Positions 33,844-45,626 of a stretch of DNA of 64,000 bases are shown here, one piece after another. Position numbers and translations under genes: made by a program. Under the pieces are notes generated by a model. The model did not search any database, was not told where the DNA came from, and worked only from the letters and a program-made list of their open reading frames with translations. This DNA is from Thamnidium elegans (Eukaryota > Mucoromycota > Mucoromycetes > Mucorales > Mucoraceae): contig JAIXMG010000010.1 in assembly GCA_025201345.1 (NCBI GenBank), positions 124,001 to 188,000 on the forward strand. Direction: 5' to 3'. Numbering within the stretch: the first letter of the stretch is position 1; each line of letters begins with the position of its first letter.

Positions 33844-34416
33844 CAGTGACTCCATCTCCAATGAACTGCAGCTCAAAGTTAGTTTTTTGATTGGCCAAAG
33901 TTCGTTTTGGTTATTAAAAAATTCACTCTAAGAAAAAGCTCGACTTACTTCAGCATCACTAAAGTGGTTCTTTATTAAAGCATTTAACAGAACGATGAGC
34001 AATGTCTTTTTCACTGACTTCATTAATTCTGGTTTTTAAATCTTTTGATTCTTGAAAAAACACTGCTTGACTACATTATTCATAATTGATCAAAAGTTCT
34101 CAATCGGATTGAGCCCAGGAAAATAGGGAGGGAGATAAATAACTCTATCTTCTTATTTCAATTAAGCTCGTTATATTCTGAGATAGAAATCTTTCATTTA
34201 AGGGAACTTGTCCATCTAAGTGAATATCTTGGAAATGGATCTCATGTAATGTTCTTTTTCATTTAAAATGATAAAAAAACATGGTTATGTAATAAAAGCG
34301 AACTTTGACCAATCAAAAAACGAACTTTGAACTGTAGAAAAAAAAACGAATTTCAATCAGATACAAAAAAACGAATTCAGTTTATTGTAAAATAAACTTC
34401 GGGAGTGGAGTCACTG
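33844..34416 (-). mobile_element. Degenerate Tc1/mariner-type DNA transposon
   Basis: About 570 bp bounded by inverted ends CAGTGACTCCA (left, 33844) and its complement (right, ending 34416). A longer internal inverted block is shared: TCAAAGTTNGTTTTTTGATT on the left at 33873 and its complement at 34298-34334. On the left the element is preceded by TA, the usual Tc1 target; on the right the dinucleotide is TG, so one copy of the duplication has mutated. Inside, on the minus strand, the end of a DDE transposase is readable: LPPYFPGLNPIENF (34095-34137), then an in-frame stop where Trp is expected. The element lacks its 5' half and cannot encode active transposase. Confidence 0.8.
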
Positions 34417-34790
34417 TGCCTCAGGTCGTACTCAAAATGAAAGCATATATAAACCAGTGTGCTAATAAAGTATGCTTTTTTTTTTTCGTAGTATATCTTG
34501 TTCACAAAGGTATCGATATACTTAGAAAGTATAACCCTTTTTCAATCAGTACGTTGTACTTTCACTCAAATCATATTCAGCTAGATCGTTAGAAAGAACT
34601 ATCGGGTGATATAAGAAACTGATCAAATTAAAGGTTGATACTGGCAGTTTCAGTAACTTTTTGTAGGTTCTAATAATATTATATATGGAGTCATTGTGAA
34701 ACCTTTATATTGCCCGTTAATTTATTTTATTTATAAATATGTCAAGTGGCCAATCTTTTTTAGGCAACCGTCAAATCAACTGATTTTTTT
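34417..34790. other. Intergenic, nothing recognised
   Basis: AT-rich sequence between the transposon remnant and the end of the gelsolin-type gene. No exon, RNA or repeat structure seen. Confidence 0.6.
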
Positions 34791-36275
34791 TTACCAACCC
34801 TGCCAACCTTCTAAACTGGATTCAAATAATTCATCTTCACCACCTTCAATCACCTGACAAATAGGCGTAAAAGCAGAGCGACCAGAACATTCTTTTACAT
34901 AATCTTGAGCATATTGAAGACCATGTCTACGTTCTTTACGACTAGCATGTTTACCAATCCAAGTATACACTTGATGTCCAACATCAAATACAAATACATG
35001 GTTAGTATCAAACATATCCTTTGAAATCTCTTGTTCTGCTACAAGCTCAAATTTCAAGTGACCCATACCAAATGGTCCAGAACTACTAAGACGTAATAAT
35101 TTCTTGTTGCTTATTTCTTCTTCTTCTTCTTCTTCATCCAATTCACTTTCATCTGTAATAGGTCCTTCCGAACCAAGTGCTTCAAAGAAATCACGTTGAC
35201 CTGATGCAGAACTTTGTTCTATTATAATTTTTTTTTAGCTCGCATTATTATTTGTTATCATTTGTTATTATTTACCAACAATCACCATATCCCCCTTTCC
35301 ACCACGTTCAGAAATTAATTGAGAAATAAATTCTGCTGCCTTGGCTCTTTCAATACCGTTAGCATCTTCTCCTTGCCATTGATAAATAATATCTCCAGTA
35401 TCTAAAACAAAGACTGCTCCCGAATGAAGACTGGTATAATCAAGGTTCACTTCCGAAATAACAACTGCGTTACGTGTACGAGATCCTTCCAATTGCTTGG
35501 GCTTGTTAATACGCAACAAACGAACGACAACTTCTTCTTCTTCTACGTGGTTAAATCCACTAGCGAATCCACCTTGAAGGTAAGTGACTGTCTTGAAGTA
35601 ACTCTTGAATAATTGAGATTCACGCTTTTGAATTTCACGGTGTTGAACAGCATATGTATCAAGGACTTTATATATATATTTGTTTCAGTTTTATTGTTTT
35701 TTGTTTTGTTTTTTGTTTACTTACAATCATCCAATTCAACAGTCTTGTAAGCGGCTGTGCCGGCTTCATCTTGTGTGGTTTCTAAACCAAGCCAGAAATG
35801 GATATTGTGAATCAAACCATCCGAGTTATCCTTCTTGGTAGACTACACAGTATATATTAGTGATAAGTTTTTTTCAAGTCTTTAAGGAGAGATGAGTTTA
35901 CCTTTAAGATAATATAACTATCGCCTTGATAAAATTGACCATAGTGGGATTCAGGCACAGTAGTCAAGTTAAAGTTTTGTACACGCCAAATCCACATACC
36001 GCTAAATGCCAAGTCTTTAGTATACTTTTTTTTTTTTTTTTTTTTTTTTTTTCCTGCGTGTGTATTCTTACATTTCGTGACCAATAGGAGAACCTTCATA
36101 GTTCCAAGCGGTTTCGAGAGACCCTTCTTCTTTACGGTGATCTCTTTCGAGATCAGAACCAAAGTTGGCCAAGTTAGTTTCGTCAAGTTCTATTTAAACT
36201 GGTTAGTTTTGTTTTACACCAAGGTTTATATATATATATATGTGTGTATTTACTCCAGGAAGAGTTTTTAAGCAT
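34791..36275 (-). CDS. Gelsolin-repeat actin-binding protein (fragmin/severin type)
   Basis: Six exons: 36254-36275 (22 nt), 36072-36189, 35902-36001, 35725-35842, 35276-35665 and 34791-35218; 391 aa, the size of three-repeat fragmin/severin proteins. The first repeat has [43 protein letters not shown] and [20 protein letters not shown], the classic G1 pattern. The second repeat shows [20 protein letters not shown] and the third [20 protein letters not shown]. These proteins sever and cap actin filaments in a calcium-controlled way. A poly-Glu loop lies between repeats 2 and 3. Only the first short exon, which supplies the start codon, is uncertain. Confidence 0.92.
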
Positions 36276-36393
36276 ATTAAAATAAAGTAAAATAAAGTTA
36301 CCGAAAGAAAAAAAAAGAAAAAAAGAAAAAAGTGGGAAATATTATATATATAAGAAAGGGCCCCGCTGTTGTTTATTATTTTGGTAAACTGTG

Positions 36394-37404
36394 TTACTTG
36401 TATTCTAATTCTAATTTTTCTAATGCATCATACAATCTCTGCGTAATTTTAATTTGTGCCTCTTGTCGCGACAAGATGCCTTTTTTCCAATCCCCGAGGA
36501 TATCCGAATACGCGACGGGGTCACCAAAAACGAGCGTGATGGGTTTGCCTAGGTGCACTAGTTTGGTTTCGTAAAGGGGTCTGGCTAGTTCCATACCTTG
36601 ATGCCACACTGGAATCACAATAGGTTCGTGATCCATGTCCATAATAATACGTCCGACTCCCCATTTAAATCGAATCATCTTATCTTGCTGTACTACTTTG
36701 GCTTCAGGGTAGATATGAACCCAGCCACCTCGATCAAGTGTTTGGATGGCCAAGTCTACACCTGGTTGGTAAACACCTGCTCCCCGAATGGCTGGAATTG
36801 TCTTTCCGCAAGCAAAAAAATAGGATTTGAATCTATACATAAATTAAAATAACTTTGTAAAAAAAAAAAAAAAAAAAAAGAGAGAGAGGAAAAGAACTTT
36901 ACACTGTAGTATAACAAATATCCGCTGCACCCATAACCCAACGCATCTTATCTACATGCCAAAAGTTTTTTAAAGGCAGAACACCCCATAAAAACGGATC
37001 GTCTAATACAGACCTATGATTTGACACTATACCAACTTTAGTATAACACTTAAAAAAAAAGAGAAAACTCGTGGAGGGATACCTGTAATAACACCTCTGG
37101 TACGAGTAGGATCATCCACAATACTAATAAATTTATCTAGCCCATAAACTTTGGTATCGCTTGCCTTTATAAACCCTTTTGCTAATAAACCGGCTACACC
37201 AACTACCATCTTGGTACCGACTTGCCATAAAATATTGTCATGGCCGTCAAAGTGATGAAGAATAGGTTTGGGAATGACTTCCCAACCAAATAAAGGGGGT
37301 ACATAAGCTGCGTCGGGTACTTTAACAGGTTTGTAGTACCAGTATGTCGCTCCGCAAGCTGAAGACGTTAGTAAGCCTAGTTTGATAAACCTTGTTCTTG
37401 TCAT
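36394..37404 (-). CDS. taz1: Tafazzin-type cardiolipin transacylase
   Basis: Three exons: 37083-37404, 36903-37026 and 36394-36832; 294 aa. The acyltransferase motif HxxxxD is present as NHRSVLDDP (H111, D116). Following tafazzin landmarks are WHVDKMRWVMGAADICYT, then GKTIPAIRGAGVYQPGVD and GGWVHIYPEAKV (the tafazzin counterpart of the FPEG motif), and later RFKWGVGRIIMD. The protein remodels cardiolipin acyl chains in mitochondria. The N-terminus has a short hydrophobic stretch after Arg/Lys (MTRTRFIKLGLLTSSACGAT), consistent with mitochondrial membrane targeting. It lies about 120 bp upstream of the gelsolin-type gene's start, same strand. Confidence 0.94.
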
Positions 37405-38023
37405 GGCATGACCATTTCAAAAAAAAAAAAAGAAAAAAAAAATAATAATATTCGGAGTAGTAAAAAAATAAAGAAAGGGGTGGCGAGAGAAGGGGGGATT
37501 CGATACACACTTTTACGAGAAAACTAAGCATAAATCGATATTAAAAATAACTTTTGCTAGGAGGAAGAGAACAGTATTTTTAGAAAGCCGTATGCATTGA
37601 CCCCTTTGTAAGATGAGCAATTGTCAATTAAACAAACCACGATATTTTCATTGACTCCTGTTATTCATTTTTATTCGTCAAAGGAGTTGTTTAGTACGTG
37701 TCAATCTATAATATAAATTGTGTTTCATGGCATAAAGTAATTACTCCTTCTCCATTCTGTCGTGCTACTTTGAACATAGGAGAAGTACGTTTGTGATACA
37801 ATAACTCTTTTTTATAGAATATATTGTAAACTACTTTATATAAAACAAGGAGTATGCTTATACACGAGGGAAAATACGTTGCAATTAATCCATCAAGTTG
37901 AAAAATAAAAAAAAACTATAAAAAGGCAAGACAATAGCTACTTTTTTTTTTCATTATCAATCTCTCAATCTCTCAATCTCTCAATCTCTCTCAGTCTCTC
38001 TCAGTCTCTCTCTTTTTAACAAT
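37405..38023. promoter_or_regulatory. Divergent promoter region and pyrimidine leader
   Basis: Lies between tafazzin (minus) and the secreted protein (plus). The last 60 nt are an almost pure C/T leader with the unit CAATCTCT repeated about four times and then CTCTCTCAGT repeated twice (37965-38014), ending right before the ATG. Such leaders are common in strongly expressed fungal genes. Confidence 0.5.
37965..38014. repeat. CAATCTCT-type tandem repeat in the leader of the secreted protein gene
   Basis: Short tandem units of 8 and 10 nt, all pyrimidine-rich on the plus strand, immediately upstream of the ATG at 38024. Confidence 0.85.
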
Positions 38024-38335
38024 ATGAAGTTCACATCTATCCTTTTCGTTGCTGCTTTCGTTCTCGCTGTCTCCGCCGCTCCTTGCAAGGACAAGAGTCA
38101 CAAGCACTACAAGAACAAGAACAAGGGTGGCAATAAGCATATCAGCTACAATGAAGAGTACAAGATCAATAACAATTATCATAATGTTGATAACAGTAGC
38201 AATGATGTGAAAGAGATCAATCAAACCAACAGTGCTGATGATATCTCTGCCGATAAAGGCCTCGGTGTCAACATTGGTCTTGGCACCAAGACTGAAACTA
38301 CCAAGAACAACAGTCAAGTAGCCAACATTTCTTAA
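38024..38335 (+). CDS. Small secreted protein, lineage-specific
   Basis: Single exon of 103 aa. The N-terminus is a clear signal peptide (MKFTSILFVAAFVLAVSAAP, cleavage likely after the Ala run at about residue 18). The mature part is small, hydrophilic and very rich in Asn, Lys, Asp and Ser, starting with a basic stretch (CKDKSHKHYKNKNKGGNKH) and ending GLGTKTETTKNNSQVANIS. It has one Cys only, so it is not a disulfide-rich effector. Codon use (TTC, GTC, AAG, GCC) is more biased than in most neighbours and close to that of the ribosomal protein genes, which together with the pyrimidine leader suggests high expression. No homologous family recognised; a cell-wall or extracellular role is only a guess. 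Confidence 0.78.
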   Translation: MKFTSILFVAAFVLAVSAAPCKDKSHKHYKNKNKGGNKHISYNEEYKINNNYHNVDNSSNDVKEINQTNSADDISADKGLGVNIGLGTKTETTKNNSQVANIS

Positions 38336-40917
38336 ATTACGCGTATATAAAAAATATATGTGAAAAGTGTAACATTGTACTTTTTTGATTGTAATAACAC
38401 TTTTTTTTTTCTAAAAAAAAAAAATTAAAAAGGGTAACCTTTTTCTTTTCCTTTTTTTTTGTAATAAACTTTTTGCCCATTTTAAAAAACCATATATATA
38501 GTTGTTGACTTTACTATGTTTAATTTTCGGATCACGGCCTTTTTTTTTTATAACGGATATATATTTATATAACTTTAAAGCTTATATCTAAATTGTTATT
38601 ATATTCTTTATTATAAGCATCATCGCTTGCCCCTATTTTTAAAGATAAAAAAAAAAGTGGCAATTGCCGTGAAAGAATACTACCCCGCGATGTCTTTGTA
38701 ATTGTCGTTGATGTTGTTGATACCGCCACCAGCTATTATATTCTCAATATTTTAACTCCTTAACATAAAGAGAGAGGGGGGGGGGGGAGTGCCCAAATCG
38801 GCAAAGTCACCGAACAAAGACAAAAGCTCGAAGCAATAGGGGCACATGGTTTTAAGTACCTCGAGATATATAACTTTAATATATTCGATTCAATTTAATT
38901 TTATAAAACTTACCATTAAAATAGCGAAGTTCTTCTTTGCACTGAACTCTATTAATCGTAGAAATAGTAAGGATTACTTGAACCGTTTGGTCGCGTCTTA
39001 CAGTAGTATTTCTGTACTTTCGAAGCATTGAATCAATTTTATTTCTAATATAGCTCTTATTTTCACGAGTAGAGTATAAAAAAAGAATTGCGCCTACAAA
39101 GAAGCAAAAAAGCCGAGACAGTGAAGTGTTTCTGCACGAACCAGTCTATATGTCTGGGCTCAGCATAGACCACAAATATTACAGCACGCGGCCGTTTTTT
39201 GCATCTAATAAACTTAAAAACAACGCATTGACGTTGGATAAATATTTTATTTTATTTTTTATCATCGGTAGACTACGATGTAAAAAAAAAAGATGAATCC
39301 AGATTATCCAGAGTATATTATGATTACTTATACTGAATGATATATCACTGCTTCCATAAAGTACGTATCTCTATTTGATCCATTATTATAAAGAATTAAA
39401 CCATGTTATACTACTCCGATCAAACAGAAATCGTTACTTTTTATAAACAAGAGTTTGTTCCAATTGAAGTTCGAAGGGTGTTCCAAATTAAGTTCAAATT
39501 TAATTGGTTGAGTGATCCATTTTATTTTCAAAAAATGTTTCATTTGAGAGGGGATGTACTGTATGTGGGGGACAAACTACACTTTAGTTTCTACATATAA
39601 GCTTGAGGTTACATTTTGAATAACTAAGAGTGAAATATATATTGACCATTTTTCTATTTTATTTTTTGTATAAAAAGAGAGAAAGAAGAGTAAATTTTAT
39701 ATTGTTATTTATTGTGACTTGACGCGATATATACACATTTCGTGAGGAAAGAAAAAGAAAGGCTTTCTAGTTATTTGTTTAAATAAAGATATTATTTTGA
39801 AACATGTTTAAACGGAACCACAATATCAAAAATGTATCCACCTCTTTGCTTATATTCTCAGGGTTTATAAATAAATAAATAACAATAAACAAATGCAACG
39901 TTTGAAGATTACTTTTTTTGGTCAAAATAAACAAGACCACGGAACTGTTACGCGTTCCGGAATAAATAAATAAAAAGGGTCTCTTGTTCAATAAAAAAAA
40001 AAAAATGGGGCTACTTTTACCGTCAACCTCCGAAAATAATCATGCTTAAAAAAGGTGTAACACACCCATCGTTAAAGTTTCAAGCGGTCATATTTCTTAT
40101 CTCGTTCATATAGTCATCGTCATTGCTTCTTTTGGATATAAAATAAATTTCAATCTCTGCAATTTATTTTCGTTATAACCCCTTTTTCAATATCCTGGTC
40201 AAACTCTGAACTTGATCGCCAGTCGCGATAATAGACGCGACTAAAATTTTGCATTTTATTTATTTTGTTTTGGAAGCTGCTGCGTATAAACATATGTATG
40301 CATATATATGGTTCAAAATAGAAATTTTTGAGTAAGTAACTACGAAACCACGAAGCTAACGATATAGTTTTATGGTTGTCCGAAATATTAAGAGAGAGAA
40401 AAAGTTTTATAACAGCTAGCAATTTAATCATTATTAAAATAAACCCAAGTTGATTCGATTAATATCGGATGTGCAAATAGGATGTACAAATAGTAATAGG
40501 TTCCTGAAATTGATTTTTTTTTTTTTAAAAAAAAAAAAGAATGCTTAAATGAATTATAGATACGTGTAATGGAAGATGCGTGTACAAGGATTGTTTACGG
40601 CAAACATTCCAAAGGGGGGCTTTTTTTTTTTTTTGTAAAGAGATAATAATAATAATCGCAAGATGTACATATTATGGATTAAACCGGAATAAAATATAGT
40701 TTTAGCTTTTAAAGAACTAAAATTTTTCTTTTTCTGCCTGTAAATGAGATTGAGTAACCATCAATGGTGCAGTAAAATATAAATGAAGATCTCGGACGCA
40801 ATATGTCTGAGAACCATTTTCCCTTTTTTTTTTTTTTTTTTTTTTTTCTCAAATCTGAAATTAAATTATAAATTTGAAGCTCAAAAAAAAGTAATAAAAA
40901 CCCCATGTTTGAATGAA
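38336..40917. other. Long intergenic region, nothing convincing
   Basis: About 2.6 kb. It has a G run of 12 at 38776-38787, many A/T tracts, and short frames at 39403-39600 (plus) and 40150-40431 (minus) that lack recognisable motifs, introns or biased codons. They are probably chance or fossil sequence. Confidence 0.55.
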
Positions 40918-41949
40918 ATGAATGACTTACAAAACTGTAAAACAAAGACTTTCAACAACACAGCAATGACCAATAACTTGCTTAGTCCGAGGTAAGATAT
41001 ATATCCTCTTTCATTTTAATAATAATAATAATAAAAAAATATACTCATATACTTTTAATAGGCTGGACTTAATTTCCGAAATGTAATTTCATACAAATAT
41101 CTAATATATCCATATACTAATTTTTTTTTTTTTTTTAAAAAAAAAAATGATAATTACAGTGGTAATGAAGCTCAATCACTGGAAAAATTGAGTCAATCAG
41201 AAAAGCTACATGAAAAGGACGCCAACGATAGTTTAACTCGTATGAATCAATCGTTAGAAAAATTAATACAAGAAGCAGAAACGAGTTTAAACACACACTT
41301 GACGCTAGATTCCAATTCATATTCACTAAAAAGAAGCAATTCTTGCCCCCGATTTACAACCACCATATTACCTCAAAGTAGAAGAAAGAGTGACGTATCT
41401 ATATCATTAATGCAACAGGAATTATTCGAGAAACAAGGGCAAATCCAGTTACAACAACAACAAAGAAGATATCTTCATAGTCAATGGAAATTGGCTATGG
41501 CTATGAAACAACTAGTTCAAACTGTACAAAATATTATAGAAACAAATAACAATGTTCAAGTTGTTCATCATCATCATTACCATCATGTTTACCATCATTA
41601 CGAAAATAGTTCGACCATCACGGAAGAAATTATCATTACTGAATCCGAACACGATTTATCTATACCCATTAAAAAGACCACATCACTTACATCATTATTT
41701 AAACAGGCGTTTTATTCTGCGGTATATCAAAGCAGTAAATCAACAGAGATGATAGCATTATCAGAAAGCGCTAAATTACGTGCAATGTTTTTAGCGACAC
41801 TGATATTTTCACAAAGATTCAATGTAAAGCCTATTTGGATCAAAAGAGGACATTTATTATTGTCTCGATGGAAAAAGAGGTCAAAGGCGCAATACAATTT
41901 ATGGACAAACCGATCACGCTTGTTACACTTTATTTGCTTGTTTATTTAA
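40918..41949 (+). CDS. Unknown Gln/His-rich protein
   Basis: Two exons, 40918-40991 and 41160-41949, 287 aa. The intron ends in TTACAG after a T-run/A-run palindrome. I do not recognise the family. It has a helical, likely coiled-coil start (AQSLEKLSQSEKLHEKD, SLTRMNQSLEKLIQEAETS), a basic part with possible phospho-sites (SLKRSNSCPRF, SRRKSDVSISL), a Gln-rich helix, a His/Tyr-rich run (HHHHYHHVYHHYE) that could bind metal, and a Trp/Arg/Leu-rich C-terminal helix (LLSRWKKRSKAQYNLW). The phospho-site and coiled-coil pattern suggests a scaffold. It ends 46 bp from the stop of the converging Irc3 gene. Confidence 0.7.
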
Positions 41950-41995
41950 AAAAAAAAAAAATTGTAAATATAATCCATGTAAATAAAAATAAAAA

Positions 41996-44198
41996 CTATA
42001 TCTTCCTATCTCTAGTCAAAACAGCTGATTTGATTATCTTTTCTTGTTGCTTTTTTTCATTCTTTACGACTTTATAACGAGACTTCCAAAGCTTTAACTG
42101 TCCAAACTTTAACCTTGTTAAAAGATCCATGGCCTGACCTTTGTTCATTTGAACCGGTGTTTCAATCTTGTACCGGCTTAATGCTTTCCTTTGTGCTTCG
42201 GTTACACTGTCTTTACGGAAGGCAGCATTTCTTGACATTTGACTAAGAATTCCTCTATTTATATTTCCAAATTTTTTCTGAACCCAAGTATCTGCTGCAC
42301 GAACAGCACATATCATATTATCTGCTTCTAAAGGAATTTGAATGGGCCTTGCTCGAAATTTGCTATTTTCATATAAAAATGAACCGGACCATAATTTCGT
42401 GCCTTTGGTTAATACCAGGTATCCTTTGGTTAACACATGCAGTGCACATTTATCTGGACCAATATCAACCCAGCCGTTATACGAGGCATTTCGGATTTCA
42501 ACCGACCCAGATAAATCAACCATTAATTCATTTAACGAATCGTATTCTGTAATCCTAATCTTTACAAGTGACGGATCGTTTTCTAGTTGCTGCTGTTCTT
42601 CTTCTCGTTGCTGTTCTATCACTTGTTGTTCCTTTACTGCTTGATTTTCAAGCGCTAAAATATCTCTATCTATTTTGTATTACTAACTAAAAGTATACAG
42701 CTAAAAATAAGTGATACAATGTATTACCTGCAATCATTTCTTTTGTACTCAAACCTAATAAAGTAGGGATAGTAACTAACCCAGCCGAACCTGACTTTTT
42801 AAAATTATCAACAAAATCAATCAATAAACAATCTTCTTTTCCTGGAAATAATCTTAACCCTCTGCCAAACATCTGTTGAAATAATATACTGGACTTTGTG
42901 GGTCTTGCCAACAAAATACAATCTACACGAGGTATATCTGTACCTTCCGTTAAAATAGCTACATATAAAGAGAATGAATACACTCATACAAAAAAAAACA
43001 AGTTTCCTCTTATTGTTATTGTTATTACCACAGTTTACTAAAACAGGTATTTTTCCGTTTTTAAAATCTTGTAATATTTCATGTCTTGATAAAGCAGGTG
43101 TTTTACTTGTAATAAATGAAGCTTCAATACCAGCATCTCTAAAAGTATTGCATAATTCAACTGTATGAGGAATATCAACAGCGAATACTAGTGTTGACTT
43201 TCTATCTTTTTCATGCGCATATTTTTTCCAACTTGACAGAATGACTTCGTTTCTAGTTTTGGTATTTACAGCACGTGAGAGTTCCGCTTGTTTAAAATCA
43301 TGTTTGCCGACACCTACATCATCTAAATCAACATGTGTATTTATAGTCGTCACTTTCATTTGGCTAAGGAAACGCTGCTCAATCATTTTTAAAAAATCAA
43401 CGTGGTATGTAATATTATCAAATACATCAGATAAACTAAGTCCATCATGTCTTCTAACAGTGGCAGAGCATCCCCATACTAATATATGAGAGTCTTTGTC
43501 ATAGGTGCCAAAATGTTTTAGAATGTTGATGTATGTAGAAGCAACCGCGTGATGTGCTTCGTCAATTAGAATTGCTTTAAATAGACTAGGATCGTATTTC
43601 TCTATTGAAGCTGAATTTTCTCTTCCTAATCTAGGAACTGAAGCAATAATGACATCTGCTTTATCAATATCAACTTTTCTTCTACCTTGTTCCACATGAA
43701 CTACCTATATATTATATTAATTTTTATAAAGCTCATTTTTGTAAAATAAAAAAAAAGTAATTCTAACTTTACAAGGTCAGGATTATATTTTGTAATTTGA
43801 TTATGTGCCTGGTCTAATAATTCTGTTCGGTGTGCTAGTAATAAAACTTTGGTTGCTTTTGGGGTTGGATTAGGTATAAGGGGTATCAAGTTTGACATAA
43901 TAACCTAAAATAAATAAGTTAGTCATAGCGATAAAGTTTTTAATAGTTGGATGCTTTACAGTCTTTCCACTACCTAAATAAAGAATAGAGTAAGTCATTG
44001 CAATAACAGAGTAAAACAAAAAGGAACATTACCAACAGGTAAAGAAACTACTTGCTTTTGACAGCCTTCTTCTAGCTTTAATAAACTAGTCGTTATACAG
44101 TCTTGTTGGTAAGGTCTTAACATGTTGTAAGGAATACCAGTCGAATAAAACCGACATGACAATAAAGTTCTTGATCGTGAGATCAGGTACAAGTTCAT
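41996..44198 (-). CDS. irc3: Mitochondrial DEAD/DEAH-type helicase Irc3
   Basis: Six exons: 44033-44198, 43960-43973 (14 nt), 43773-43904, 43029-43704, 42728-42958 and 41996-42669; 630 aa. Superfamily 2 motifs: RPYQQDCI (Q-like), Walker A GSGKT (56-60), DEAH (152-155), CSAT, then [19 protein letters not shown] and QMFGRGLR (motif VI). The N-terminus [20 protein letters not shown] looks like a mitochondrial presequence. The C-terminal half has no known fold in my reading but fits the Irc3 family. Irc3 is needed for mitochondrial DNA maintenance and unwinds branched DNA. The Walker A loop is encoded almost wholly by the 14-nt micro-exon. Confidence 0.93.
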
Positions 44199-44267
44199 TT
44201 TTTAAAAAAAAATAATGATAGCAAAAAGAAAAAAATCTTTTTTTTTTTTTTTTTTTTTATATATAAT

Positions 44268-45451
44268 TTATTTTTTACAAAGTTCTTTGACTGTAGCTCT
44301 AGATTTATCAACACGTTCTAATAATGCTTGTGATAATTTAACACCTTCTCTTCTACGTTGTCTAGCAGTTTCAAAACTAACAGGACATTCTACACCGTCT
44401 AAACTGATCAAGGCTTGCATAATCTTTTCTGATAAAAAGATACCTCGATCCTGTAATATCTTTTTATCTTGTTCATTCAGCTTCTTCTTCTTTTCACATT
44501 TTGTAATCAGCTGTTCAAGTTCCTCAATCTTTTCCATTGTACCATCCGTTATTGTCTCGACAATTTTACCAATCTTTGTCATTAACCCATATTCCTCTGG
44601 ATTACCTGATGCTGTTTGTTTCACAACTGATTCCTACAGACACAACATATATACTCAGTTGCCTGTTTTTTTTTTTTTTTTTTAAAAAAAAAAACTTACA
44701 TCCACTGTTTCTCCATTTAAAATAATAATAGAGTTTTTACAAACACCAACACTTGTTAATGAAGCAGTATCGTCCTTCATATTAGCTACATTTAAAAAAA
44801 AAGGGAAAGTTAGAGAAAAAGAGTCATCATCATCCTGAAATATAATATTTTACCACCAGAGACTTGAAGTTTCATTAAAGCTATTGGTACTTCGGTTATA
44901 GCTTTACACTTTTCTTTCAAGTCTTTCACGGTAGCTTCCTCGAAGCCTTTAGGAAACTCCTTAAAGTTTAATTGTGTCTTCTTGTCATTCCAAGAAAGTG
45001 TCACGGTTGTCCTTAACTCTCTTTTAGAAACTTTACGGTATCCAAAGAATGATTTTAAACAAGCTGTGAATACCTTCCAAAAGAGAAGAGCTAAATATAA
45101 TGCACTGTAAATAGCAGGAATTTTGAAATATATTTTAAAACCGTTGTAGGTTGAAAAGAAGGGGAGAATTAAAAAAAAGAAGTCTTTCGACCCTTTTTAA
45201 AGTTACACGTTGACTGAAACTTTAAAAAGCAGCGCAGAAAAAAAGAAAAGAAAAAAGAGACGTGGATATGTTTACCTTTTTATTCGATAGTAATCGTTTC
45301 AATTTTCTTTTTTTAATTATACCGCTAAAAGGGGACTTCATGTGTATTCTATTCATTGGAATGAAAAGAGGTAAACAAAAAAAAAAACAAAAAAAAAGAG
45401 TAAATTATTACCTGAGCAAAGAAAGAACAAGTGGAAAGATATAATTCCCAT
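44268..45451 (-). CDS. BAG-domain co-chaperone with ubiquitin-like domain
   Basis: Exons 44268-44633, 44700-44785 and 44854-45183 are well supported. They encode a hydrophobic N-terminal segment (SALYLALLFWKVFTACLKS), a ubiquitin-like domain (TVTLSWNDKKTQLNFKEF through IIILNGETVD) and a three-helix BAG domain (EELEQLITKCEKKKKLNEQD, GVECPVSFETARQRRREGVK). BAG proteins act as nucleotide exchange factors for Hsp70. The membrane-type start resembles yeast Snl1, the UBL resembles animal BAG1. There is no ATG in frame in that first solid exon, so the start must lie in an upstream exon. I propose 45412-45451 (MGIISFHLFFLCS), spliced to 45183 or 45192, which gives about 273 aa; this part is uncertain. 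Confidence 0.8.
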
Positions 45452-45626
45452 CGTTTTGCGGACTTGGTATTCAAGTCCAACAAAAGAATGAACATGATTC
45501 TCAATTCAAACAATCGTACGTTGTATATATATATCTTAATTGATGTTAATACCACATATGTTTATTTATAATTCGTATTGCTAGCAAATAAAGTAGGTAA
45601 TACGGCCCTGAAAATATAGCGTCATT

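Noticed and set aside
39403..40431. Short frames at 39403-39600 (+) and 40150-40431 (-)
   Set aside because: No motif, no biased codons, no convincing splice partners.
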